A stretch of DNA of 64,000 nt. It comes from Apostichopus japonicus. Lineage: Eukaryota > Echinodermata > Holothuroidea > Aspidochirotida > Stichopodidae. The stretch covers positions 27,451,989 through 27,515,988 of the forward strand of contig NC_092572.1 in NCBI RefSeq assembly GCF_037975245.1, written 5' to 3'. Positions 24,944 through 38,834 of the stretch are shown here, in pieces. Numbering within the stretch: position 1 is the stretch's first letter; every line of letters starts with the position of its first letter. The notes under the pieces were generated by a model. That model had not been told where the DNA came from and made no database searches. It worked only from the letters and a program-made list of their open reading frames with translations. The position numbers and the translations under genes were made by a program.

Positions 24944-25015
24944 AGCCTAGTCGTAGAGGGAATACCGTGAAAGCTGTCGCTATTGAGGATCGCAATTTCG
25001 TTGTTGCTCAGTGTT
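24944..25015 (-). CDS. LRR exon 2 (72 nt)
   Basis: 72-nt phase-2 exon with GTAAG donor. It encodes TLSNNEIAILNSDSFHGI, with the canonical L-x-x-N-x-I core and the F of the convex side. The junction codon to the next exon is CTC (Leu). Confidence 0.88.
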
Positions 25016-25559
25016 CTGAAGGAGGAATCATTGTTTTTATAAGACCTTCATATTCATTATTAATTGGAAATCAGGCTGAAGGTGGATACTACTTTGAGAT
25101 AAATCGAACGCGGAGAGCAATAAACCCAAGCATGAGATAGACCTTTTCTAAAACTGGTATCTTAAATTGTTAAAAAAGAAAAATCCACAATGTGTTTTGC
25201 TGCTACTTTGATCGCCATCTGATGTGCCTTGTGGCCAGTGTATTGACCATTACGACATACACAAATAGGCCACTATATTAGGCTATTAAATAGAAGACAC
25301 ATTTAGTTCAAATTATGGACATTGCATGGTGATATTCTCTAACACATAAACATTATCACAAATATTCCTTTTGGTTTGTCTGCGACTACTCATACACGTT
25401 TGTTTTAGCATCCATTTAGTAAGAATTAATTTAAAGTGTCTCACTTTTAGTAACCGTTACCTGATTGTGATGAGATAGAGAAAACGGATCGAGAAGATAG
25501 AAGAAAGGCTATCTATAACGCAAACGAATTGTTTGCCTCCAAATGTTAGCAGTACTTAC

Positions 25560-25631
25560 AGAGTTTGAAGCTTCGACAGTCCACTGAACGCATTGTCAGG
25601 AATTTCATTAATATGGGTGTATGTAATGGCG
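25560..25631 (-). CDS. LRR exon 1 (72 nt)
   Basis: Exactly 72 nt between an AG acceptor and a GTAAGT donor, phase 2 on both sides. It encodes one repeat, including INEIPDNAFSGLSKLQ, with the LRR F-x-G-L-x-x-L signature. The split codon to the next exon is CTA (Leu). Confidence 0.88.
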
Positions 25632-25795
25632 CTGTATTTAAAAGCAAACACAATGTTCAGAACAGAAGTAGAATAATAAATGAAGACTGAGAAATATCAT
25701 ATTTTCGAAGAAAAGGATTGTCATGTAAATTACCCAAGCAACATTTAACATATGCCGCAATGTACAAGAGTTAACAGTGATTAGAAGTCATTAGG

Positions 25796-26075
25796 CGTGG
25801 ATCCAGCGGGGACGTAGGGTTGTAGCCCCCCCCCACCTCAAACCGCCAGGCTTCCCACCTACAACTTCACTATTAAAAATAAATAAAAGTAGTTAATGTA
25901 GCATAACCTTGCACGAAGTCTACAGTCTAATTTATAGTCACAATTCTCGATTTCCCCTAAAAAGGGTTTATTGATTTTTCTCCAGTAAATTAATTTTCGC
26001 TGAAAATGTGTTTTAGCCTTATTTTCCGGTATTATTTACTACCCCCCCCCCCCCCACGACCCCCACAAATAATCA
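25796..26075. mobile_element. Possible C/G-rich element fragment
   Basis: Starts with TTAGGCGTGGATCCAGCGGG, resembling a hAT-type end, and includes C runs at about 25828 and 26043. No inverted partner or duplicated target was confirmed. Confidence 0.25.
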
Positions 26076-26120
26076 ATCGTAGCAGTTTCGTTTAAAAATA
26101 TCAAATGACACAGTACTTAC

Positions 26121-26247
26121 ACAGATATGGTATTAGATGGAATGTTCCGCGGGATAACATGTATACTGCCCCCACTACAGTCAACTTCAATCGTAATATC
26201 AGTCTCGATGCATTGACACACTCCACCTTTACCGCAGGCGTCGGGAT
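26121..26247 (-). CDS. LRR N-terminal cap exon (first exon found)
   Basis: 127-nt exon, entered in phase 1 and leaving in phase 2 (donor GTAAGT, acceptor CTTAG). It encodes a cap with the spacing C-x5-C-x-C-x9-C followed by two Ile-Pro steps (VIPRNIPSNTIS), the standard LRRNT pattern that leads into the first repeat. The junction codon with the next exon is GTC (Val), at the first conserved hydrophobic position of LRR1. Confidence 0.85.
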
Positions 26248-27590
26248 CTAAGGTCACGTGTCAAATTTTAAAGATGATATCATTATCTATCAAACAAGCA
26301 AATCTTTGTTATATATGTAATAGTGTGTGAAAATAGTCCAATACAAACGCACATAATTTTAGGTTGGTCAGCATGGCGGTTGCTCTCTACAGTAAAACAT
26401 GTCACAGAAGAAGACTATAGTATTATGCTGTAGGTTATGTGACGACACCTGCCAGTAGAATTACAACCGACCTTGACATGTTTCGAACCACTGGGCGTAA
26501 CATATAGTTTTAACATATTGGGCGGTAAGAGGGAGATGAGGCTGATTAGAAACCCTGTGGCGGCTGGAGGTTTATTCGCTGTTCTGGATTATCATAATAT
26601 ATATATACATTTAACGTTAATTAATGATTAGTTGTACCTGGTTATTTTGCCCATTCAGAACCATTGTGTACAGGTGTAGAATCTTCTCCGACCCCCCCAA
26701 ACACCGCCCCTCCCCTCACCCGCAGCACCAACCCCGTGAGTTGGATCCTTGCCTTTAGTTGATGCTCCTGAAATATCGTCATAACTATAAATAGTCTAAC
26801 CTGCGTTTTGATTAATGCTAACAATATCTGTGGATTTACTTTAAGATAATTTTCTGAAAGTACCATTTTTCTAAGTAAACATAACTTATATTTAGTCGAA
26901 GCTGGATGTAAATTTAATACTTATAACTGACTCACTATTATCTGTGGTAACCATTGAAAAGCTGTGCCCGAAGAGTAACCAAACATGCAGTAACGTTTGA
27001 AGTCTCATTATGCTGTATAAGAAAACATAAAGGAATGCGAGGTTCTTATAGTATTACTGGATTTACTATCACCTAAAGAATAGCCACAAAGCCGACATGT
27101 CGATTGATTCCTTGTCATTATCAAAGTATGGTCATTTTAATACTGCTACATTAAGCCCCGCCCACTTATTAATATTCATGTTATTATCAAAAAAATTGCG
27201 ACACATCTGTATACAGTCTATTGGCTACCAGAGTACCCATATGGCATGGTTATAATATATTTGTTCTTGAGATGCGTACCGTGTTTACAAGCTAGGCGTA
27301 CGTAACTCACGAACACGCACGCACTTGCCCACGCACACGCAAAACGCGAACACACACGCACGGCATTGCCACCGCAAAGGTTCCATTTGCCTCTGGCGTA
27401 AGTGAAAGTTCTTTTTTCTTGTCAATTCATGGTGCCCTTTTGTTGACAAAATTTTTAAAGCAATGCAATCAAAAGTGATTTTTTTTTTTTGATAACAGGG
27501 ATATTACTAGTACTATAGAAGTTTGTGTTACAGAGAGCACAGAGCGGATCCATTTTGGCCGGGACCGGTTTGAGGTGACTTCAGTGGTCT
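26248..27590. other. Interval upstream of the first LRR-gene exon found
   Basis: The signal-peptide exon of the LRR gene should lie here or further right, but I could not identify a convincing one ending in phase 1. There are C-rich patches (26690-26720) and CACGCA-type stretches (27310-27362). No gene is supported. Confidence 0.4.
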
Positions 27591-27598
27591 GCTCCCTA

Positions 27599-29447
<1,849 letters not shown>

Positions 29448-29857
29448 GCTCCTTATAATAAAGTCAAATATCCTCCTAACATATATATAATGTGTGTTTC
29501 GTTCTGCAGATTAGCTCAGCTGTATTCGTCATTTGCTTGTGAAGGCGACGCTTCATTTACATGACCATTTATGTTTCTGAAGGGTCAATGTAAGCAAAAT
29601 CAAATGTATCACAAGAGTCTGCCCTTTCTACGTCTTTCTGCTTTCTGCCTGAACCAGATCTTGTGATAATTTTTTGTTTTGTTTTATTCATAAAGAATTA
29701 GCCAAAAAGTAAAACACAACAATTGAAGCTTAAAGACCAATGTTCTCCACTACCGACCATTCTAGATATTCTTGAAAAAATAACTAACAATAAATAATAT
29801 GTTTTTTTTTGGAAATACAACATACATAATAAACAACACAAACAAACACAAAACAAG

Positions 29858-30118
29858 ATGGCTGGTCAGAAGAGGTATTCTGTTTTATTTTTGCTTTATT
29901 TCGGCTCTGCCATTTGCAGTCACGAAAAACACAAATGTTGTATTAGCACTGGTATACCCCTGGTATGTATTGTCATATTAGAGTTTTCTACATCATATCA
30001 GAGCCGTATATATTATACCAGCATACCGCCCTCTACTTTGCCCTCTATTGATATTGAAAGGTTTTTTCAATGCATTACAAGTGGTGTTGGATGTAGTGAG
30101 CCTAAGACATTAGCCTAA
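29858..30118 (+). CDS. Small open frame with signal-peptide-like start, doubtful
   Basis: 86-codon frame starting in a good context (acaagATGG). The N-terminus MAGQKRYSVLFLLYFGSAIC looks like a signal peptide and several Cys follow, but no family is recognised. A GTATGT sits inside and could serve as a donor. It lies in the intergenic space between the two head-to-head genes. It may be chance or an orphan first exon. Confidence 0.2.
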   Translation: MAGQKRYSVLFLLYFGSAICSHEKHKCCISTGIPLVCIVILEFSTSYQSRIYYTSIPPSTLPSIDIERFFQCITSGVGCSEPKTLA

Positions 30119-30537
30119 GACTAGACTTAGAAAATGACATCATCAACAAATTATAGGTTTTAATGAGCACACCAGACATTTAGCATATTCTATAGGTGAA
30201 TATCATCAAACTCCGAATAGATATATAAAACACAGGTAACCGTTTTTGCGCAATGACATATGACATATCTCCTCGTCCTAATTCTTCGTCACCCCTTCCG
30301 TTCTTCTCCCTTACCCTCCTCTTCAAAGAAGGGATCCTTTCCCGCTATTCACTTATATGAGTAGGCAAAACAAAAAAATGCTGTAGCAGGGATATTTTGT
30401 TTACATTGCAAACTTAATGTAAATAAATTAAATCACAGGATGAACTTTGTACATGGTAGAGACAATATACTGGTCTTTTTACTTTTCTTCAATCTATTAT
30501 TATTATTATGATCATCATGATCATGATCATCATCACT

Positions 30538-30672
<135 letters not shown>

Positions 30673-30869
30673 ATTATTATTATAATTGTTATTATTATTT
30701 TTTCTATTTTATGCAAGACGTCTACTGTATGTAACCATTCCATTCTCACAAAACAGTTATATTCTGATAAGTTTATCTTCCTAACATTGTACATAACCCT
30801 TATAAACCTAAACATTTTCGTACGTTGTTCCAATAATATGTAATACTCATCCATTATATGTAAGCATAT

Positions 30870-31007
30870 TAGCAGTTCACACACAGCGCAGTGCGTACGC
30901 AACAGGGATATATTGATTGAAATGCACTTGCTATATCATTACGAGTTTAGACGTACAGTCCAGATATCTGACAGTCAAATCTGGCCTTAGTACAAGAACC
31001 AACGAAA
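30870..31007 (+). promoter_or_regulatory. SORL1 proximal upstream region / 5' UTR
   Basis: Immediately upstream of the start codon. It contains GCGCAGTGCGTACGC (30886-30900), which resembles an NRF1-type site, and no clear TATA box. The start-site context gaaaATGG is favourable. The transcription start is unknown. Confidence 0.3.
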
Positions 31008-31259
31008 ATGGCGTTGCGGCAATTGCCGTGTTTACTTCTTTTTGTAACTTTTTTCGTTTCTACTTCACATTCCGTTCGATTCGGTTCGAAAGCCAAAACC
31101 CTATTCTTTCTACCAGGTAGTAATCAGCAAAAAGAGTCATTTACAAGAATAAGAAAGAGCACATATTCTGGCAGTGATGATACTTTAGCTCGACATAGAC
31201 GGCAAAGTGGCAATGATATTGGAGACAACACAGGACCGACAAATGTTGACGTGACGAAG
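31008..31259 (+). CDS. SORL1: SORL1 exon 1: signal peptide and propeptide
   Basis: 252 nt, 84 codons, phase 0 at the donor (AAG/GTAATG). Residues 1-20 form a signal peptide (core CLLLFVTFFV). The propeptide follows and ends at a furin-type site RHRR (residues 62-65) before QSGND. In vertebrate SorLA the propeptide is also removed by furin and blocks the VPS10 ligand site until then. The ATG is the first in a good context and directly precedes the signal peptide. Confidence 0.88.
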
Positions 31260-31500
31260 GTAATGTCTCTTGAGAAATGAAAACTCAGTTCGCTGAAGAA
31301 TATATGCGTTAGTTGATAGCTCTGTGTTTCATTAATTCAAATTAGAAATGGATAGTGCCTAATCCAAGTACAAAAACTTAGGATAGGCTAGGTAATAACA
31401 GTAGCCTAGGCCTATTCGTAAATTACGTAACTAACAGAACTTACTAGTTAGGCCTAGCCTTAAAAGTAATATTGATGAAGCCCTTAGACCTAGGCTGTAT

Positions 31501-31595
31501 CACAGGCACTCGTAACGTTATAAGGTGTATAGTATATAAACACGTACTCCGTGTTTATATACTATACACCTACATTAACGTTACGAGTGCCTGTG
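31501..31595. repeat. Near-perfect 95-bp palindrome (foldback)
   Basis: The left arm 31501-31544 begins CACAGGCACTCGTAACGTTA and the right arm 31550-31595 ends with its reverse complement, with a 5-nt loop. Only one or two mismatches or bulges occur, near the middle of the arms. A short direct repeat (GGCTGTAT before the left arm, GGCTGTATT after the right arm) flanks it. It could be a foldback MITE or a hairpin RNA source. Confidence 0.9.
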
Positions 31596-33719
31596 GGCTG
31601 TATTCCACAGGTACATGCTTGTAGTTAAGGTCTAAGCTATTGAATGGCAACACCCCCTACCCCAAACACACCATAAGAGGAATTATTTTACGAAAGCAAA
31701 TTACAATATCGCCTCAATGGCCCAATTAGCACCGATCCAGGTACAGTATATTACTAGATGAAGCCTACAGAAGTTAGCTGGAAATTCAATCAGGTTTTCT
31801 GTATTGAATAGTCTAACATAAGACCCCACATTCCAAAAGGGAAAAAAATGCTAACCACTTGTATATCTGATCTTGATATTTTTCTCCATTTCTGGCTCTC
31901 TGCCAAGCCATGAACATAATTCTTGCAAGATCATGGGAACTGATCATTAATGTTATATTTTGCTAATGGAGCTTCTGTTACCAGAGAGAGCTTTCACTTG
32001 AAACAGAGATGTTCTATGGCATCCTAAGATCCCTTCAGAATAACACTAAACAGTTCCATCCAGCTTTAACCGAACTTCACAAATTTTGATGAACATTGTT
32101 TTTTACATAAAATATGGGGACTTATAATTCGGGGGCGGCACATGAAATTTGTGGACCAGCTGTCTCCAGAAATAGGGGACACCTTGTGACCTTAGTACTG
32201 TATACATAGCCTAGAATCATTTTAACAACAAAGAAAGTTAGTTAGCCTATTCACTTATGTTTCTGTTGGAACACAAAATGAGCTTTGGCGATCGTCCGGC
32301 AGGTTTAACTAGTTGTCTACTTCGAATTCAGAACATAATTTGCATTTTAACGCAAAATGGGTACAGAGATAAGTTGATACTGGCTTCCATCACTTTGGAG
32401 GTACCGAACAGTATTAACTAAAATAGTGCTAGGCATATGAGAAGTAAAACAAAACAATCCTTAAAAATTGACACTGGAGTTTATTATTTAAGTAAATTAT
32501 CTTACCTTTGTCTGATGCCAGGTATAACAGTAAATTTTCCGACTGAACAATTCTGGAACCTGGAAAAACAATCAATGTTCGTAGATCTTTACACTCTCCT
32601 ACTTTTCATTTAAATTTTGTCTTGGTCTAGCATTTCGTAGGTGTGTCACTTTCATTCCCTTGTCTTTCTCAGAAATTCATACGATTATATACTTATATAG
32701 CCGAAATCTGTCCGATCAAATCAGTCTTATAAGGAAACTAAATCCCAATTATTTACTTGTTTCAGTTTTTAATACATTTTCTCTGTTTTTTGTAGATAAT
32801 AAGGACTGTTTTTATGTGAGGAGAATATATTTGTTAAATTTTTTTGGTATCAGTTTTTAATTAGTCTCTCATAACAGAACTTGGCATGTTGTTTGTTATG
32901 ATTCACAATTTAATGATCTTTCTTTAATTATGATTAGTTATATCATTAGTGCATTCGCGGTCATTACTAAAAATGTTGGTAAGGGAGGGAGGAAACCTGC
33001 AGCTGTTGGACATTTCCACCTTACAGTACTTTACGATTTGATCTGACTCGGACTTTGCTGTGTAGGGTCAACACGTAACAACACGTTACTGTACAGTTTG
33101 TCTGAGCGATGGTGTATCCAGCTTTCAAATCATGCGCTGGAAGTATCCTCTGAGACAATAGTGTTACAACCTAATTTATTTAAGACATCCTATATTGCTT
33201 CACAAGTTCACAGACAACTGCAGCCCTCCCACTAGTCATTGTAAAATGCTGTGCTGCACAGACGTGCAGAGTTCAACTAAAACAGCGCTGCTAAGATTGG
33301 AGCTCTGTAAGAGCTGTGATGTATAGATCATCGAGATAAAAAACTTTCTTGTGTTACCATGGTGAACTTATTGGCGTTATCAAATCTTCATCAGACTTGC
33401 TCAAGTCTTGTGGATCTGAAGAAACAGTTTTACAGTACATATTTGCTAAAATGGTACATGAGCTGTACCTTATTTTTATTTTCCTGGTGGGGGAGGGGGA
33501 AGGAAGGGGGATTGTTTTCAACAATTTTCTCTATTGGATCTAGGTTAATGATGAAGTTAATGATTTTTTTTATCTGTACTGGCTAAAATCACAAATTCTC
33601 AATAGCATTCTCCTGAAATCGCTGTTCAAAGGCTTTTTAGAGCAGCCCAGTAATAGTTTGTGCTGATGATCACCAAGTAACAGTACTTATACATGTGTAG
33701 TATGTATATAAGTACAGTA

Positions 33720-34215
33720 CAGTAGTAGCATGGTGACTTCGAAGTTCGGACACTTAAGACTTAAAACACCCCAAAACTAAATCTTCTGGTATAAATCATT
33801 TGAAAATATACTTCATATGGTGGGAGAATTTTGTTATATTACGATACACGGCCAAACTTTCTTTCCTGCAAACTGTTTTCACGTTGTTTTCCAAGAAGAT
33901 TCTTCGTGATTGTGGAACTGGTATTTCTTTGCTAGAGTATTGCGAAGTTCAGACACGCAACACACAGTGTGGCGCTGGTGATAAAATTGGTGGCGCAGTT
34001 GCTCTTTCAGTAATTGTAACAGACTTCATAGATCTTCGTCATTTTATTGACAAATATGTAAGTAATTTCTTGCACACGGGTCATTTTGGAGAGAAAATAA
34101 CTGTAGCTTCGTACTTTTAGGTGAAATTTGGCTCTTCCTGTAGGTTTTCATGGTGAAATCGTGTATTTCTTAGGGTGTCCGAACTTCGCAGTATGCCGAA
34201 CTTCGCAATACTGAC
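33720..34215. mobile_element. Possible MITE with GAAGTTCGGACAC-type inverted ends
   Basis: GAAGTTCGGACACTTAAGA on the left (about 33741) has inverted counterparts on the right (GTGTCCGAACTTCGC at about 34171 and CCGAACTTCGCAATACTG at about 34186), and a further copy of the left motif lies at about 33938. No clear target duplication was found. Confidence 0.35.
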
Positions 34216-36339
34216 TATACAGTACAAAGGTATGGAGATTAGGCTACTGTTTTGTATGACTGATGACAATAGTGTGTTCTCTTCTTAATATCTAGTATAC
34301 CGGCAGAAGGAAACACCAGTGATTATATATATCTTTTGGGGGTGGGGAAAGGGGTGGGGAAGGGGTGGGGATAGATTTGGCGAAGGGCAAACTCCATTGG
34401 CATTCAGCCAATGGATATAGCCAGAATTTCCAGTCACCTGATACAGTATTGACAATTATATAGTTTTGTTGTGCACTGTAACAAAGTCTGTGCTGTGCTG
34501 CCCGTGCACAGTTTACAAGGTAAGCTATAGGATGTTTATATTTAGTACCGCGGTCACCACTTTTAACGGTTATAATCTCAAATCCTCTACCACTCACGAC
34601 AGAATACAAACAAGGTCAATACGCACAATCACCACTGAACGGCTGTACAGGTTTCAATTGCTGTTAGAGTATAAAAGGATAGATTAAAAAAATTAGAAAA
34701 ATAGCAATGTTTTTTGATACTTAGGCTATTTACTGTAATTTGTTATTGGTATGTTATAGCAGATAAGTCTTCCTACATTTAGAACTACTGTAAGTACTGA
34801 CTATACAACAAAAACAGACTCTTGGATTCCACTAGCTGCAATTTGTCTGATATGCTTCAAAACTCGATGTGTTTGTTACACTTTTAGTCAAAGGGTCAAT
34901 TGGGTAGAGATAAATGTTCCAACTTGTGGGTTATCAAGTTCAATTGTCAGGAAGTGAGTTTCCTATTTATGGAGAAAAGGAACTTCGTAACTGGCTGTGT
35001 CAGTACAGTACTGTGTGTGATCAGAACAAAAGAACACAGAACACTGTTCAGCCTGGAGAGGGGCATTGGATTTACCGTCCTATAGTCACAGAATGAGTAT
35101 ATGCAAAAGTTTGCTTTGAAGCTGCATTTTCTGTTCAAATTTGTCACAATCTAGTATAGCTACTAGTTAATAATCATGAATATTTTGACCATAAAAGGAA
35201 AGATAACCCACCAAAACTTGGACACATAGATAACAATAACTACAGTCTGCAAACATTTTGGTCCCGGTCTGAGCTAACCTACCGTAACATGAGGAATGAG
35301 CCTGCCCATTAGAGTAAACTAAAAATCAAGTTACGGTGCTTTAATGAAGCAGTCAGCTTGGCTTGAAACTTTGAAGAAATGTTTCAAAAGGTCTCTCCTT
35401 CATTAATTATGAATGAAATCTCGCTCTGTTGATTTCGCGCATGGCTTTTGAGAGCCCCATATTTTCATGTTTTTTTTCCATAATTGGCAAACCTTGGAAG
35501 GTTTTGCATAATGTCAGAGTTTGTGTAGATCTACAGTATGTATACATTCTGGTCACCAAGCTGCGATGAAAATCTGCAAAATGCGGTCTTAATACGTTAA
35601 TCAAACAATATTCGAGTTTGACTTAGATATCATATCATATCACTAGGGTGTACATACAAACCATATCAGCTGCTATCTGATACACACTTAATTAAAGTCG
35701 ATGGCTGTGTGCTCAGTGCATACATTACAGCACTCGTTAGAATCTACTATGTACACAGCATTGCCGTGACAGTAATAAATGTATATAACTGCAACTAGAT
35801 CGTCCTCAAATGGTCACTCACTGTAGCACTTACAGTACTTAACATGTAGTGCAGCATTTTACTGTCAATCTGAAGCCATCCTTGCCCCACTCCTCCCCCC
35901 CCCCCCCCATCTGACCTTCCCATCACATATGTAGTCACATAATTCAATCAATGAAGAGTATCCAAGACAAATAGAGTACTGGTCACCATTTGTTTTGAAA
36001 ATCCTGACTGATTTGGGTCATAAATGTGGGTAAAAGTTCAGAATTTTCCCAAACTGAAAAGAATAAAAGATATTAAATTTTACACTGGTTGTGAGACTTG
36101 GGGGGTGTGTTGGATAGATCTATAGGTATCAATTTCTGTTGGATCTGACCAGTGAAAGTCAAAAAACCTACTGTACATTGGGCACTTCATATTCTGCATA
36201 TGACTGTTGGTATATATGTCTGATCATACATCTATTAAATGTCTTCGGGGTGGGATATGAGGGGGAGGGGAGGGGGGATTTGCATGGAATTCATGTTGTA
36301 CCTACTGTTTCTCAGGTTAAAATATTTATTAACTAAGCA

Positions 36340-36640
36340 TCAACATGTAAAACTGAGTATGATGGTACAGTTTATACAAGTAGTTACAGTACTGTATTTT
36401 TCAGTACTGTGCTGTATTGTACTACACTGCACTGTGCAGTAATGTACTTTAATTATGTAGTACTGTACTTTCATTGTACACTATTCTGTACTATACAGTA
36501 CTGTGCTCTACTGTGCAGTACTGTACTTTAATTATGTAGTACTTACTGTACTTCATTGTACTATACTGTACTGTACAGTACTCTGCTGCATTGTAATGCA
36601 CTGCAGTGCACTGTACTGTACTGTACTGTAGACCTGTACA
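36340..36640. repeat. Cluster of TACTGTA/CAGTAC palindromic units
   Basis: Dense irregular repeats of CAGTACTGTA, TACTGTAC and CTGTGCAGTA over about 300 bp. Two related blocks, each with TTTAATTATGTAGTACT, recur at about 36448 and 36528. Confidence 0.75.
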
Positions 36641-38464
36641 GTACTTACCTGTAGGCATCCCTATTGTTGATCTTATATTAATTGGTTACAAACAGCAGCA
36701 GGTCCACACTTACAAAACCATGGCCTGTTGATTTTCAGACTTTACTGTATGCCAACCTTTTACATTGGGATCATGCGCTTTGTTTTAGTTCAAACCTGCA
36801 TAGATTGAATCTAATTTCAAAGGTTTTTCATCAGATACTTAATGTCCTTGGGCCATGCTTTGATATCGGATGATATGGATCTCTGTCTTTGTCTCCCTGT
36901 ACAGTAGTTAATGTTACACAGTTTACCTTTGGCCTATTTGGCTTGCCATGATTTTTTGTTTCTTGTAACACTTCCTCACCACTCGGATATATATACTTAC
37001 TGCACAGCACTATGTAAACTTGTAATGTATATTTTACTGTCAACTCTCTCTAGTACTGTAGAGAGCAATACATCAATGCAATCACTTACACAAAATTTTA
37101 TGTATTGTAAATATGAAGTGCACTGCAAGGTTTCTTGTTGACAGTGTCCTGTACTGTACTTTGAAGCTACAGTATGGCACACTTGCAGTTCTTTAGTACA
37201 TGTAGTTTACTTGTGTATTGAGTAGTAGATAAACAGTATTTAATAGTCTCTATCAGCCTGAGCATGGATGTTTTATTATGTCTATTAAATGCTTCAAGAG
37301 ACCGTTGTAGATACTTAAAAGTTGTTAGCATGTTTTGTTATGGCTGGATATTATGTCTGCGATAAGAGTCCTCTGAGCTGTTCGGTCAAATACATGACAA
37401 ATATATGAAGAGAAAAAAGTCATTTTTACTTTAGACTAACATACTGTATATATGCAGTAGATTTAATACATTGCAGACCTTCTTTTGAAGCGGATGATCT
37501 ACACTTTAAGAATTAGTGTAGAATTACTGTAGCACTGAGAAGCTTAGGCTTCACAGAACTGTCCGATTGTAAACGTTAGAGTAGCCTACATGCAAACATT
37601 GTTCGCGTTGGAGCTGTATAGTGCGATGTATAAACAATGAAGTGTCTGCTGTTAAAACTTATCTTGTGTTACACAAAGACCACGAAACCACCGATCTACT
37701 ACATATATGACAGCTTAAGGAGTTTTTGAAAACATATCTAATTTATAAGAAATTTCACCGAAAATTAAGGAAGAAATTAACCTGTACATACTGTACATGT
37801 ATACAAACGCGTTTCTTGTTGTGATTACAGTAGGTACTGTACGGAGCGTGGGTTATGTCGCAATCTGCATAAGCGTACAGTAGATGACGTCACGTTCTGT
37901 ACTGTTCAAATCATATTTAAAATGTCCTATACTGCCATACTATACTATACTGCCATACTTTGGCAACATGTTTGGAAACTTATTTATCATTTCTTAAGGC
38001 TACTTCTTTGGGCCACCAGACAATCCTTGTAACTTTGAAGTTGTTGCACACTCTATTTGTTCAAGAAAGAACATGTCTTTATAATGTGTGTTGCATTCTG
38101 TGTGTGTGACTGTAATTGTGTTCGTTTTTTCATTTGTTTCGATGTGTTTCAGAGAAGGATAAATCCTGTGACATTAATAACAGACATACAGTATTCTAAA
38201 CAGTCTACAGTACTACTGCGGTAGAACATCATTGAGACTTACAGTACAGGCTTTAACAGCCTAACACATTGAAGTTTTCAGTGTAAACAATGAGGTTCAA
38301 CTTGAATAACAGGAGTACTGTAGGTACTGTAGTAGTACTGGGTACTTTATACAGTTCATGCGATGTTTCCTAAAATTCATTCTGTGACATCAGGAAGTAA
38401 CCTTGCAGAGAGGTGAGTTTACACCCATATGAGACAGCCTACTGTACAATCAGGCCAGGAAAAA

Positions 38465-38590
38465 AGAGGTAACACGGGAACCTGGTTCCCGGGAAATTTA
38501 AGTCACTCGCGGGAAATTTTGGAGCAGAGATAAAAATATAAATATTCGTTACTCGCGGGAAATTTTGGAGCAGAGATAAAAAAAAATTAA
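38465..38590. repeat. Short tandem duplication
   Basis: Two copies, about 60 bp apart, of a segment reading CTCGCGGGAAATTTTGGAGC followed by AGAGATAAA. Confidence 0.85.
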
Positions 38591-38834
38591 AAAAAAACAA
38601 GACAGCAAAAACAGAGAACTATAAAAAAAAAAATCGCCCTCGTTATATCGGGTGTCTGTGTAAAATTAATAGTGACATGCGTTTGCTTTAGCAGCGCGAT
38701 AAGTTCTCACAATCCCGCATCAAATTTGAAGCAGTGCGAGAGGGTCGCGCACAATCACCGGGAACTTCCCGCAAAGTCACTGGCAAATTACGGCTTCCAC
38801 GAAGCAATTTCAGTACCAGCGACAATAACCTAAC

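Larger units (their letters stand above)
874..26247 (-). other. Gene span: LRR / GCC2-GCC3 / multi-pass membrane receptor-like gene (5' end not found)
   Basis: Gene assembled by eye on the minus strand from exons listed separately. Order 5' to 3': LRRNT cap (26121-26247), eleven 72-nt LRR exons, one exon with two LRRs (10519-10668), LRR C-terminal cap (10165-10412), cysteine-rich stalk exon (4741-4884), large stalk plus multi-membrane exon (2495-4089), a two-helix exon (1810-1936) and a last exon with stop (874-977). All phases agree except at the C-terminal cap. The LRRNT exon enters in phase 1, so a signal-peptide exon must lie at higher coordinates; I did not find it. The layout suggests a cell-surface protein with an LRR ectodomain, a glycosylated cysteine-rich neck and 8-10 helices. 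The membrane region does not look like a rhodopsin-type LGR. Ligand and function are unknown. Confidence 0.8.
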
